Made by a program: the position numbers and the translations under genes
Assembly: GCF_027744825.2 (NCBI RefSeq)
Contig: NC_071334.1
Location: forward strand, 27,915,937 to 27,979,936
From: Synchiropus splendidus
Lineage: Eukaryota > Chordata > Actinopteri > Syngnathiformes > Callionymidae
DNA length: 64,000 nucleotides
Reading direction: 5' to 3'
Notes under the pieces: model-generated
What the model saw: the letters and a program-made list of their open reading frames with translations, nothing else
Database searches by the model: none
What the model was told of the DNA's origin: nothing
Part shown: piece after piece, positions 15,665-27,109 of the stretch
Position numbering within the stretch: position 1 is the stretch's first letter
How the letters are laid out: the number at the start of each line of letters is the position of its first letter

Positions 15665-16405
15665 TGCAGTGGATCCAGAAAGACTTCAAAGCTCTTCACC
15701 TTTTCCACATATTATGTTGCTAAAAGTATCACTCCAAATTAGACTTTTGCCCCCTGTTATGTTTTTAAGGCTTCTGCGAATTGCAAAAAAAATTCAAAAG
15801 GACTAAGCAATATTGATTTTTCAACTTCACTCAGTCCTTTGTTGATGCACCTTTGGGAACAATTACAGCCACAGAGTGTTTGTGAATATAATGTCACAAG
15901 CTTAGGTTCTGTCCACTTTGCTATACCTTTGAAGGTCAGTCAGGTGTGATGGAAATGGGACCACTACGTTCCAGTTCCGTGGAGATTTCCGAGCAAAGGC
16001 CCTCCCTAATGCTTCAGCAGTAGATGGATGTACCGTCGCCCCAGTCTGTGGTCAAGAGTGCACTAGAGCAGGTTCTTATGCAGGATGACATGCAATATTC
16101 ACACCACAGTTCAATCTCTTTCTCAACAGACCAGGGAATTTTATTTTTCTGGCTGCTCTACAATAGAGGCATGACTGGTGGGTTGTGCCTCTGGAAGGTT
16201 CTCCCTTACTACTGAAGAATGCTGGTGCTCTGAACCTCAGGTTAGTTAAGTTGTTAAGCTGTAGAAACATCTTAAGGACAAGTCAGTGGTAACAGCGTGC
16301 ACCTAACCCTCATTTCTGATCTTCGAAGTAGCTGTGAATATTTCAGCAAATGTAATTATTAGTTTTTAAATTTGTATTAAATTTGCAACGATAAAAATAG
16401 AATGA
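15665..16405 (-). mobile_element. Decayed, internally deleted Tc1/mariner-like transposon
   Basis: The left end resembles the terminal repeat of a common fish Tc1-like family (CAGTGGATCCAGAAAG followed by a text close to CTTCACCTTTTCCACA). Inside are blocks I recognise from the reverse complement of Tc1 transposase genes, such as GTCGCCCCAGTCTG near 16035 and TCAACAGACCAGGGAATTTT near 16124, and the right part holds AGAAACATCTTAAGGA and TTAAATTTGCAA. The transposase would read on the minus strand. The blocks are in the right order, but large parts between them are missing and no long open frame remains, so this is a dead copy. The right edge is uncertain. The family assignment is from memory of the consensus, not from a search. 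Confidence 0.75.
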
Positions 16406-17866
16406 TAAATTACATTACAAAGTGCCTGTATTTTTGTCGGTCTGATGTGACAGGTTTTATCTATTGGGGGCATAATGTGTGTGATGTTTTCATCACCATT
16501 CTCCTTGCTGGACCAAAACTTGTCAGCAGTGAGTTAAGTTGTGCAACGATCACAGAATTAAAAAAGAGAACATGAAAGTGCCAGTACTATTAAGAACATG
16601 AAATAAATGTCTAATATCCAGATGTGTATTTGAATTATTTGAATTGTATAACTTTTAAATATATTTCTATTTGTTATAAAGACAACAACAGTGCAGGGTT
16701 GTGCTCAAGAAGTGTGAAGTTTTTACTGGTTATGCTGCTCTTAATAGTTTCTCTGGGAGGATGCTGATGAAATGAAATTTCTGGGGCCTGCTGATGGATG
16801 ACTGAAAGGTGTGAGGCTTAACTGCTGTTCATTATCTTTGCCAAGTATCAGAAAAGGCAGCAGGAAGCTTCGTGACAAGCAGGACCAGGAACACACTCAT
16901 CTTTACATTAGCAGAGGAGGAGACCCTCGTGGCTTAATGTCAGCAAATTCATTAGAGATTCACCCAATTAGTTCACCAGCGACAGCGTGTTGGATGCTTT
17001 CGATCACTCCCTCGTGTGACTTCTGTCTTTTCTCTCGTGTCTTTGCAACGTGTTGCGGCACAGCGAGCAGGTACTCTGACCTTTTTAATTATTCAGTCGC
17101 ACCAACTCCTCCGCACACATTCCGTTTTCATTTTGAACGACCCGCCTTCTGTCCAAACATATTTCCATCTGTCTCCTCCGAGACAAGCAGCTTCTCGCGC
17201 TTTTTCTTTTAATGTCTTCATCACATGACAAAAAAAAAGAGCCATTGAATAAACCCCCACGTGTTGATGAACTGTTCACTGCTTTTAATGAGGCTCAATC
17301 GGGGGCCGGATCATGTTGACTAAATCAAATAATTCAAACTCGGCACATCACGTCGGAAACAATTACCTCGCTTGGTTAGAAAATGGATGACAATATTATG
17401 AAACAAAAATCAAATCACTTATGTGATGTTTTTCAAGATGAGGTTTGCCTCAACTTTTTGTCTGTTGCTGACAGAAATTTAATTTCTCAGTGATCTGTAA
17501 ATGTCATTGTCACCCTCTGCTCTCTCAGTGAGATTCATTGAACATATTATTTCTCCCCTGCCTTTCCGCTCTTGGATGTTTGTCTCTTGCATGTACAAAA
17601 CAAAACTCAACTAAAGTTGCCTCAACTCCAAAATATGTAATTACTTTCAGTAGAAGTTGAACGCAATGAAAATTAAATTAGTTATCCTTCAATTCGTGCA
17701 TTAAAACGTTTGTGTGTCATGAACTAGTTTAGATTTCATATCCTTTATTTGTCCCACATTGGAAAAAATTGACGTGTCACAGCAGCAACAGTAAATGCAT
17801 TAAATACATTGTGACTTGTGTAATATTGATATTGATGTTGATGTAATATGAACAACAATGTAATGC

Positions 17867-17891
17867 ACTGTAATATGAATCATATTACAGT
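17867..17891. repeat. Near-perfect 25-base palindrome
   Basis: Two 12-base arms (ACTGTAATATGA and its exact reverse complement) are separated by a single A. It sits in AT-rich sequence that carries several other ATGTAATATGA-like words. No transposon boundary or gene feature explains it. Confidence 0.85.
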
Positions 17892-18941
17892 ACATTCAAA
17901 TGAAATTATTTGTGTTTTAGTTTTTTTAAATATTTACAAATATCCTTAACTACCAAACATGATGCTAAGAGAAGGTAAAAGGATACAATTTTAACTGAAA
18001 ATTGTAATATTTATCACAATAATTAATAAACATTAAACAATATAGTATTGCTGGGGGGGCGGTTGCGCCAAGACTGTGCAGGTGAACTCAGTAGAAGTAA
18101 TGTTCCCTCTGTTGGCCTCAATATGCCATTGCATGTCACTGTGTCGACCTTCAGGTGCAGCACGTCTGTTCAGGAGCTGTTTTTGGAACTCGGTTACGTC
18201 CTTACAAGTTGTGTCACCGCTCAGATCAGCTTTTCCTGCGTGCACAGAGAGATTACAGCCTAAGTGAGCATGTCAGTTTTGATCAATAAGAGACCATTTA
18301 GATGCGACTTCTTGAAAAGTCTCTTCAAACAGGAGAAAAGTGGAGCTTTTACAATTGGAAGCTTTGTCACTTTCAGAGCAAACAGTGCGGTTCATCGCTG
18401 ACTGTGTGTGTCTGCGGGAGTGAGCGTGTCTTTGAGTCTATGATTTTCTGTGCATCTATCCCCTGCAGCTTCCTTTTGAGCAGCTCTGCAGTCAAGGACT
18501 CTTTCACATATTTTCTTTCACATCAGTATTGTGTGCGAGGCAGTGAAACATCTTCTAGCAAAAAAAGCGTGCGCTGTGGATGAGACCTGCATTTAATGAA
18601 TATTATTACGTTCACATTATTCAATAATAAACAAGTGAACATTTAGAAGGATTAAGGAAAGGCACATGATTGATTTGCCTGGTAGTTTTTAGTATTTCTT
18701 TTTGTAAATGTAAAGCACTTATTTATGTGCTTAGGCTGTTCAAACTCCCATGGTGGCTTGACTAATGCTTGCAAGTAGTACATGTTGGTTTCTGCCACAT
18801 CAAAGCACATTTTTACATGCCAGTTTCTTCTTGGTTAGATATCAAATTCTGTGTTCTGAAAATAGTTGTGCCATCACATTGAAGTGTTGTTGAAAAGTGT
18901 TTTATTTATACTTGAGTTTCACCTGGTCTTCTCTCTGGCAG

Positions 18942-19086
18942 GTGTATGTGCCGAGGCGTTATGCCCCGGGGAGCCGTGCCAACTGTGCACTAGGCGTCTG
19001 AACCTTGTCAGTTTTGGTCACTGAAGAGGAGGAGGAGGGGTCCCCTGCTGTGCCAAGCCATCCTGAGTCGACCCACGTTTAACGTC
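18942..19086 (+). other. ctbp2: 5' UTR part of the CtBP2 start exon
   Basis: The exon opens after a pyrimidine-rich 3' splice site (tract TCTTCTCTCTGGCAG ending at 18941), so it is an internal exon preceded by at least one untranslated exon. The leader contains a short upstream reading frame at 18946-18993 and a purine-rich GAGGAGGAGGAGGGG stretch before the start codon. Human CTBP2 likewise has its CtBP2 start codon in a later exon after non-coding ones. Confidence 0.8.
18946..18993 (+). CDS. upstream ORF in the CtBP2 leader (15 codons)
   Basis: ATG four bases into the exon opens a 15-codon frame (MCRGVMPRGAVPTVH) that ends at TAG well before the CtBP2 start codon. It has a second in-frame ATG. 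If the upstream exon splices here, every CtBP2 mRNA from this exon carries it, so it could lower translation of the main frame. No function for the peptide is implied. RIBEYE transcripts would lack it. Confidence 0.45.
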   Translation: MCRGVMPRGAVPTVH

Positions 19087-19144
19087 ATGTCCCTGACGGA
19101 CAAACACAAAGTGAAAAGGCAACGACTGGACCGGATCTGTGAAG
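19087..19144 (+). CDS. ctbp2: CtBP2 exon 1, residues 1-19 (nuclear isoform N-terminus)
   Basis: Encodes MSLTDKHKVKRQRLDRICE plus the first base of Gly20, followed by the 5' splice site GTGAAC. It differs from the human N-terminus only near positions 2-4. The basic KHKVKRQR segment is the part of CtBP2 known to drive nuclear localisation and to be acetylated by p300 at lysines. This exon is what makes the protein a nuclear transcriptional corepressor. RIBEYE replaces it with the large A-domain exon 8 kb downstream. The ATG has G at -3. The intron to shared exon 2 is about 31.6 kb. Confidence 0.95.
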
Positions 19145-22100
19145 GTGAACCCTCTAATGTTCCACCCTATTTTCTAGTGTTTTTCTGAAACCGTGTGTAG
19201 AGCGTGTCAAACCTGATGGTGACTTCTGTCTAAAAACTGGTGACTGTGAAGCCAGTTTTCAGGATTTTTTTTGTCATATTTTTGTCCATGTTTTTGCCTT
19301 TCCTACTCACTGCACCTCCTTATTTTATTATGGATTATTTGCCACCTTTATTGATTAATAGTTGCACCCCTTGTCTGCACGCGGATCAGTGCTGCCCCTC
19401 AAGTCTTACTGAGTGAGTCAAAGTCAGCCCAGACAACAAGTCTTAACGTGGGTGTTAAATCTGTCTGTGGCTTTGTGCGTTTTTAAAACCCACTTCTTTG
19501 ACTCTGCCAATAGAGTGTGTGTTTGTTTGCGACTATCAGACTGTGTCCTGAGGTAAAATGGGCTGTCTGGTTCCCCAAGAGCCTTGTTAAGCTGCCGGGT
19601 CCTCCCGGAGCCGCTGGAAAATGAAGCGAGACGCACCATTACCTCCAGTGCCAGCATATTTGTTTTGCTGCATGATGTAAGCACCTCGCTGTCTCGTGCA
19701 TTAATATGAAGGACATATGCTGCACGTCCTGTGACAGCGCATCATTACAGCGGCGATAGGTCTAATCCGCCGTCTTCTATCATTCAGCTCCGTGCTGATG
19801 TGCTCGCTCTGCACAGATGATTCTGACTAATCGTGGTACATGGTGGAAACTTGGCGTAGAGGTTGACCATCTTGAACAAATGAAAGCACTCATTATTATG
19901 TAGGTCTGAAGCCCTCTGTCGCTTTCCAACGTGTTAAAGTGATTTTTGTTTCTTATTTTTGTTTCTTATGTATGGAATATGCCAACTTTTTTCATGTTAA
20001 GTTAGTTGGTAGTTTTACCAACCTGTATTGATATCTTTTCCACATAAACCTGGACACTGTTAATGTGACAGTCAATTCTAATTTTGATAATAACACCTGT
20101 TTCACCCTTTGTGAAGGACCATTAATGTTCTGTCTACAGGGTTGTCCGAGGGGAGGAAAACTATTGACAGGCTCTTCATTCAGTTTCTGCAGTTTTAGTT
20201 GTAGAATCTTACGAGGCGGCATTTTGTGAATATATAATGCAGGTTGTTGTAGTTGTGTGGTCGTATTATATTAGTGTTGACATTGTTATTATTGTTACTG
20301 TGTTGAGGTGTTGAGGTCTCTGCTTTAAAGTTGGATCCCCTTGGAAGAATTCTCCTCCAGCTGCTGCCGATGTGGGACTCGGACAGCTGAAGGTAGTTAG
20401 CGGTTCCTGAGGGAGCAGCGGTCAATCTGCTCTGCTGGCCATCAGCTCACTGGATAGACACACACAGAGATAGTAACAGGTGTTGCTGTGATGCATGCAG
20501 AGCGACTTCACAGCGAGGAAACCTTCCCCACATTTTTATTTATCTTACACATGTGCACTGACACAATCTCGAGCATGCAGACTGTCCAGATGGCCGTCAG
20601 ACAGCATCAGTGAGTCAGAGCTTTGGCGTCCATTGTGAGGGCGTTCAGAGGAAAAAAAAAACAGCTTGTGATTTGTGATTTGTTCTTGAGCCAATGACCA
20701 GGCAAAGTTGTCGGTGCTGCAGCGCGATAAGGCTGCCATGGCGATTGTCGAAGCTCAAGGAGAAAAGGCGAAGCACGGCTGTGTGGTTTTGGTGTTGCTC
20801 ACGCAGGTCTGTTCTGAGGAATAACTCGTCTTAATCCAGATCACAGGCCTGGGTTGTGGCTGCAGGGAGATGGAGATCTGATCAAGATACCGGTGTGCAT
20901 GACTCCGCATGACTCCATTCTAAATCTTTATTCTTTGGTTTTTGTTTTTTTTTTTATTAGCATGAACTTAGGTTGCACTCCATTTGTTATAAAAGAGTCA
21001 AGGAAACTATTTACCCTGCAAGTAAATATTTAAACAAAACTTATTTGTATTCCAAAAGGACGTCATATGATAGATGAAAATTAATTAAATATGTATGCAC
21101 TAATATGCAACACTGGTGCAGAAAAAATAATATGTAAATACACCTTGTAAATGAATATTGACCAAATATATTAGTAATGTTGAGAAAAAAAACAATAGAA
21201 ATAATAGAATTAGCGGAAATGCATCTATTAAAAAGTTTCTAAATATACAAATTTTAAATAATTAATTTATATTTTGCCTAAATATTATTTATAATGGTCT
21301 GAAAAAAGACCAGCAAGAATCTGTTGACCTTTCTACCAGCTCAAGGTATGTGAAGGAAAACATGGGCTAATTTAGTTTTGTGCAAGGAACAAGGAAATCT
21401 CAGTGGTGACTTGGGTCGACTTTCAACTGTTGCTGCGTCTGCTGTGGTTTTCTAACTTGAGCAGCCAGCGGGGTTCTTGTGTGTGATCTCATTGAGAGAA
21501 ACATCACCTCTGATTCAATGTCAGCAGCAGAGAGAAGTTTTCTCCCTCACCCTGTCTTTCGTTCTGTCTCCCTCTCTCAAGGGGGACCACTTCCCTTTCT
21601 GTCCTCTGGAGGGATGAGGAGTGATGTGCCGTGGCCCGCGTTCCTCTCAGCCTCAGGTTCTTTTAATGTTCTTAGCTTGATCTGGGCTGAACCCGTGTTT
21701 ATGACTCTGCGGCGGCTGGAGGGGGTCCTGCTCCTTACTGGTTATATCAGACCCGCTCCAATCTAGTTAGATAATATTTTAATCAGTGCCTCAGTTTTAT
21801 TCATGTGGCGTTGCCACACGCCACTTTATGGTTTCATAATTATCACCATAAATTATCCATATTAGATGCTGAACACAACTCAGATCAGCAGTCAACTGGT
21901 GATAATTATATTTGCTTTGTCTGGCAGATATTAGAATATTTATAGTGTTTTATGTGAACAATTGTTACTTTGTATAAACAGTGCTGTCATATATCTAAAT
22001 GCTCCGCTGTGCTCCTGAAGGAAGTGTTCCATCAACTCTGGCTGTGCTATAAAAGCTGCTATTATTTAAAGAGGCCCAACAGACAGTTGATGGAAGAGAA

Positions 22101-25100
22101 AACAATGTTGCATGCATTAGTAGGAGAAAATGACAATTATGTAAATTGTAAAAAAAATGCATTTTCTTAGATTGTTGAAGTAAGAAAACAATTAAAAAGT
22201 AAGAAATAATGCTTTATATAGAGTATTATAGCGCTATTCTAAGTTAACATCAGTGTAGAGTAAAAATTTAAATGCGGTAAGTATAATATACTAAAACATA
22301 AATCTAATAATTGTGGAATTATTTATTTTCATTGTGGTATATCCAGTATTGAGAGAACCAAAGGTGAAATGATGGCAAACGTTTCTGAAGTAAAGTGTTG
22401 AGTATGAGTAATGACAAGTTTTATATTCATTAGTGTTTGTGGTGCGAGCAAGACGTTTGTCCTCCTAGGAGTCTTTAAAATAATGGGATGCTTGGAAGAC
22501 ATATGTTTATAATCCCACTAAACATTGCTCAACAACATCTTAATTGCAAGTATGAATGCAAATCTCTGCTTCTCCTCCTCTCCTCTCTATCTGGAGCTTG
22601 CCTTCCCTCCCTCTTCTCTCACTCAGCTGCACACTCCTTGTCTCTCCAAAAAGCAAGTGGGCTGTCGTCTCTCCCTTCTGTCTCCCCCATCTGTGATGCA
22701 GTATGGGCCGCTGGCTTGTTCACGAGCGTGGGGCTGCACACGAGGCAGAGAGCGACACGAGAACCTGCTCCAGTGAGAGACGAGGCTCTGATAAGTCGTT
22801 TCAAAGATTCCACAAAGGTCTGACCCTGTGAAGAGGGACGTTCTTGTAGCGCCTGACACTCTCAGTTTCGTGGTCTCCTGTTGCTGTCTCTGCACATTCA
22901 GATCACAGCAGATGATCTGCTATGTCAACTTTCTCTCACTGACATTGGGAGCGAGTCATCTTGAATTTTACCTCAGCCAAGGAGGTTTTGTCTACATCTG
23001 TCTGCCTGTTAGCTTTTTACACGGGCTTTCACCCCACGACCTGGTGAGGGAGTCCATTAAATTCTTGTTGTTTCATTTATTTGACTGCATGCCATAAGAC
23101 ACGAGCATCTTGGTGGTCTCTCTACAATGCATTTTACGCCACAGTCACCATGTTTACGTTCAACAGACTTCCCTTAAATTCACTGTTGAATTCTACGCTG
23201 TGAGGGAGGAATATATCATACTGCAAAAAAGTTGAGGCAAGGCTGAAATGAAAGGCTCAGTACGGAATTGATCTGTATGAGGTGAGCTACAAAGTAATGA
23301 ATCAGCAGAGGTGGTCGGCTCTGCAGCACATGCTTTGATGGAACTTGGTTAAAATGTTCCATGAACTGTGAATAAATCTATGAGTGAAGAGACATGATCT
23401 ACTTCTTGCCACTGTTGGTTCTGATCTACATACGGTGCTATTCGAGTTAGGGCGGGGGTCGTTTTAGTGATCGATATTTATTTTCTCGATACTTGAGCCG
23501 TGAGCGTCGATACATTAAGTTTATTCAAATCAACATTCTTGACACCATTGTGCAGGAAGACTGATTCTGGTTCGCTGCAGAGCACTTCCAGCAAGTTAGA
23601 CTTCTGACGTTTTGGAGCTGCTATCCAGGATATTCAAAGCATCTTCATTCCATCTGGGGCCCTCGGCTTTTCTTCCACTTTTGAAACAAGAGAAACAGCA
23701 AAGTAATGTTTTTTTCTGAAGCGCTAGTGGGTACAACTGTGACAGTTAATAACACAGCACGGTTGCGCCATGATCAAGGTTGAACAAATGAACATTAACG
23801 TATGGAGAGCAGGGGATGGTGTTGTAAACACACTTTTCACTTGATATAAACGTTACATTACGGTATTTCCATGCTGTGATCTCACCCTTTCGAGCCCTAT
23901 ACATAGGACCATAGGAGTTGATCATGATAGGTCATGAATGGGTAGATATTCTTATATGGTCTCTCTATGTTTCTAATACTACGTAAGCAATAAATGGCGT
24001 GTATTCGGCACCAAATCCAGAGCCCATAAAAATGTAAATGAAATCTGAGAGTGAGGCGAACATTGTATGACTTGGTTGTTCCGTCATGATAGCCAGCTGC
24101 TATGACTCGCCCTATTCTGAGCTGAACAACGTAGGCAGGTACAGTGACTAGTCAGAAGGCAGGGGCGTCTCAATTCACGTTTTGCGCCGCGGCAGGTCCA
24201 GGAAGTGGCTGTCATCTCGCAGATCGGCGTGAATAGACACCATACAACTCCTCTCTTGAAAGGCAGGTCGTGTCTCGACAAGCTAGCAGATGTGAGTCCT
24301 CCAAAAAGCCATCCGACCACATGTATCTTTCTCGCCTTACATCCTCACGCTTGTTTCAGGGCAAGCAAATGGCAGGGGACTCGTTAAAACTTTAATGCAC
24401 TGTACAATCGCTATAATTGACTGGAGATTTCAAGTTGAATTTATGAAGTCGCCATGAAAGTTTAATGGATCAGCAGTTGTAGAGCCGCGGCGATCTAAAT
24501 CATCACACTCCTATCTTTGCCTGCCAAGTCCTGCCGTTAGCGTCCCGTGCCCTAGAAAGATGGGCAGATTGCGCCCAAGAAACAAGGCTTGCCGGACGTC
24601 TGTTGCACACATTGTACCCAGAGGTCTTTTGCGGAGCGGCACAGTCAGCCTCGAGCACAGAAACCATGATCATTGGCATGGATTCGGGAGCCGAACGTCG
24701 AATATCCACAATGCAAGTTTGGGGGTTTTCTTGTGTTGTATTATTCATACCAGCGCGTACAAGATCCCAGTTGCTGTGTAATATAGCATGCTCAGTTAAT
24801 TATAGAGCAGCTCTCTTGAGGAGAGTATCAGAGATGAATTCACTACCCTGGTTTCTCTGGGTGAGGAGTTGCAGGAAATGATGTGGCGGGAGGTGTATCT
24901 GGGTGACTTTCTTATAGACATGAGCCTCTCTTGAAGTGCTTATTATTACTGTTAGTGTTTTGTATTGTAGCAGCCTGAAAAACACGCACCACACTAGAAA
25001 AGGTTTAAAGAAGTGAGTGTTGGTAACAGTCAGGTGATGAGTTGTTTTGGTCAAGAGTGACAAAGGCCCTGAAAGTGTTTTGCTTTGTAAGCTTATGATG

Positions 25101-25617
25101 TGGAGGAGTCAATAGTTTGTATGCAAAATTCTGCACATTCATGGATTTTTGCAGTGTGTTTTTTTATATCCCTTTAGCTCACACCTGTTGCTCTACAGAA
25201 GCAGGCTTCTATGTCGGACATCTTTTTCTAAGACTGACCCCGGTTGATAAGGAATACAAATTCAATTTATAGTTTTGTACCTTTCATTTTGTGAATGAAA
25301 CTAGCTTCAACAGATGCAGCAGTATTGGACTTGACTTTCAACAAAATTCAAGTGTAGGGAAACATAGCTTAAAATACCGTAGAGTTTGAGTTGACTGTGA
25401 ATTGTCACAACATATCACACTTTTTAATATTCCAGTAGAATTTATAATAGTATTACAGTAGTGTTGTGTTTTAATTTTTTGTTTATTCTTTGTTTTCATT
25501 TTTTTCCTTTTGCATTTTTAAAAATGTACTATATATGACACGTCACACACACGCACACACACATATATATATATATATATATAAAATTAAATATATAATG
25601 AAAGAAATAAAGAAATA

Positions 25618-25704
<87 letters not shown>

Positions 25705-26636
25705 CTCTTTAACTAATAATTTAAGCATTTGACTTGATGGACTTGATTTTATAATACTTTTGTATGGTTGCCATCTAGCCATTGAGGACGCTTTTGGATT
25801 AGCTGTCTTTCAGTTTTATTTTAACTTAAATGTGGTTGGAACAAAAACGGACCTAAAATGAAACAAAGCACTTATAGCATATCCCCCGTCTGACTTGACA
25901 GGTAGTGGGACGACATAAAGAGTCGCAGTGTTCAAGCAGTTGCTGTCACTTCTAAATAAATTCCGCCAGTTTCTGCCATGCTGTCTTCACTTCTCAGCAT
26001 CAGGAGCATACCGATGAGGAGTCCCTGGGGGCCCACTGCAACTCTAAAGAGAAATAGAGTTGGGAATAGAAGGAGCATCAGCCTCATAGCCATCTACTTG
26101 TCACAGTCCAGTGCAGTCCAATCAAACCCCTGTCTCATCCCGTGCTGTCTTGTCTCTGGGAGGTGAAGTCGAAGCGGGCAGCTTGAGGCATTATCAGCTG
26201 TATTCCCATCACATGCTTATCACAAGTCCCCTTTCTTCTTCTCCATCTTTTTTGGTCGACACTGCTCCTGCCCTGGAAAGTAAACAGTAGCTGTTATCTG
26301 GGATGGCAGCATCTGAACCCTGAAGACAGCAAAAACATCTCTGTTTGGTCAAGCCGGATACACATCAAACTAAGTTTATTCCTTGATGTGTGTATGGATG
26401 GCACAGTGTGTTATTTGACTTTGTAAAAATTGAATTCTACCCAGAGGTGTCCCTCAGTCACCATCATGTTTGTTCAATATGTCCTGCTATCATCTCCACT
26501 TCCCTTCAAAGACATTCTTGAGGAGGTGGACCAGCAACTCAATCTTTAAACTTAAACATAGTTCTGTTGGATGTTTTACTGCATAAGCAGTGTCACGGTT
26601 ATGGACATTGGTTCATTTGATGTCACATAGGGCAAT
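19145..26636. other. ctbp2: Intron between the CtBP2 start exon and the RIBEYE exon region
   Basis: No coding exon recognised. It contains low-complexity AT stretches (for example 21.0-21.3 kb and 22.1-22.35 kb) and the AT/CA microsatellite cluster at 25.55-25.70 kb. It also has a less repetitive, moderately GC-rich block at about 24.06-24.80 kb that might be regulatory. Open frames in this block (near 24.56-24.88 kb, both strands) resemble no protein I know. Confidence 0.6.
25546..25702. repeat. Compound (CA)n-(AT)n microsatellite
   Basis: A CA-rich run leads into (AT)n at about 25563-25583. An interrupting 40-base AT-rich spacer follows, then a second (AT)n of about 79 bases at 25624-25702. 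It is a typical long fish AT microsatellite and is likely to be unstable and hard to assemble. Confidence 0.95.
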
Positions 26637-26757
26637 GGATTAAAGCAGGTTTTAGTTAGTCACTAATCCCCGTGTAGCAAACGCTCTGAAAGACTGTCCC
26701 TGCCAATAGTATGCAGCAACCCTGTTGGATTAGTGCCTTAGTCCTCTGTTCTAATCA
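26637..26757 (+). promoter_or_regulatory. ctbp2: Candidate CRX/OTX-bound promoter region for RIBEYE
   Basis: Three exact TAATCC cores (GGATTA at 26637-26642, TAATCC at 26664-26669, GGATTA at 26727-26732) and one TAATCA (26752-26757) lie within 121 bases, about 350-475 bases ahead of the first RIBEYE ATG. TAATCC is the core of sites bound by the photoreceptor and bipolar-cell factors CRX and OTX2. RIBEYE is known to be made from its own internal promoter in ribbon-synapse cells, and this is where such a promoter should be. That this cluster is used is my inference. No clear TATA box is visible. Confidence 0.4.
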
Positions 26758-27109
26758 TTGTTTTTACCCAAATATCTTCCTTCTCCTTCTGAGTGAATTA
26801 AGCGTAAACAGAAACTGTTGCTGCCCTGCTGTAAAGCCTCATACCACAGGTGTGTTGTCATTGTGTTTCCGTGTTGTGTGGTGCCTCTCCTGGTGTGGGT
26901 ATCTCATGTTTCTAGACTTGAATTATTTAGATGACAGCCAGCAGGGAGCTACATGATAGCACCAGCGTTGAGTTGAGGGAGGTTGTTGACCGTGTAGGTA
27001 GGTAGGATCGTCTATTCTGTTACTTCTCATGATAGGGGTGGTGGTAACCAGATAGCTGAAACCCAGCACGCAGGTATATTTCCCACTTTTGTACCTATCC
27101 TCTTTACTG

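Larger units (their letters stand above)
1..18941. other. 5' non-coding part of the ctbp2 locus (upstream DNA or first introns)
   Basis: I find no convincing coding exon here. The open frames are short, lack flanking splice sites that make sense, and show no recognisable protein. The stretch holds several microsatellites, a decayed Tc1-like transposon (about 15.67-16.40 kb), a short perfect palindrome near 17.88 kb and otherwise unique AT-rich sequence. Because the first recognisable ctbp2 exon at 18942 begins at a good 3' splice site, at least one non-coding 5' exon must lie upstream, either somewhere in this stretch or before the window. I could not identify it, and I see no strong CpG-rich promoter in this part. 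Confidence 0.6.

Noticed and set aside
22201..22220. Exact 20-base repeat of a sequence also found at 25610-25629
   Set aside because: Both copies are AT-rich and next to AT-repeat sequence, so chance or slippage explains the match. Flanks do not align.
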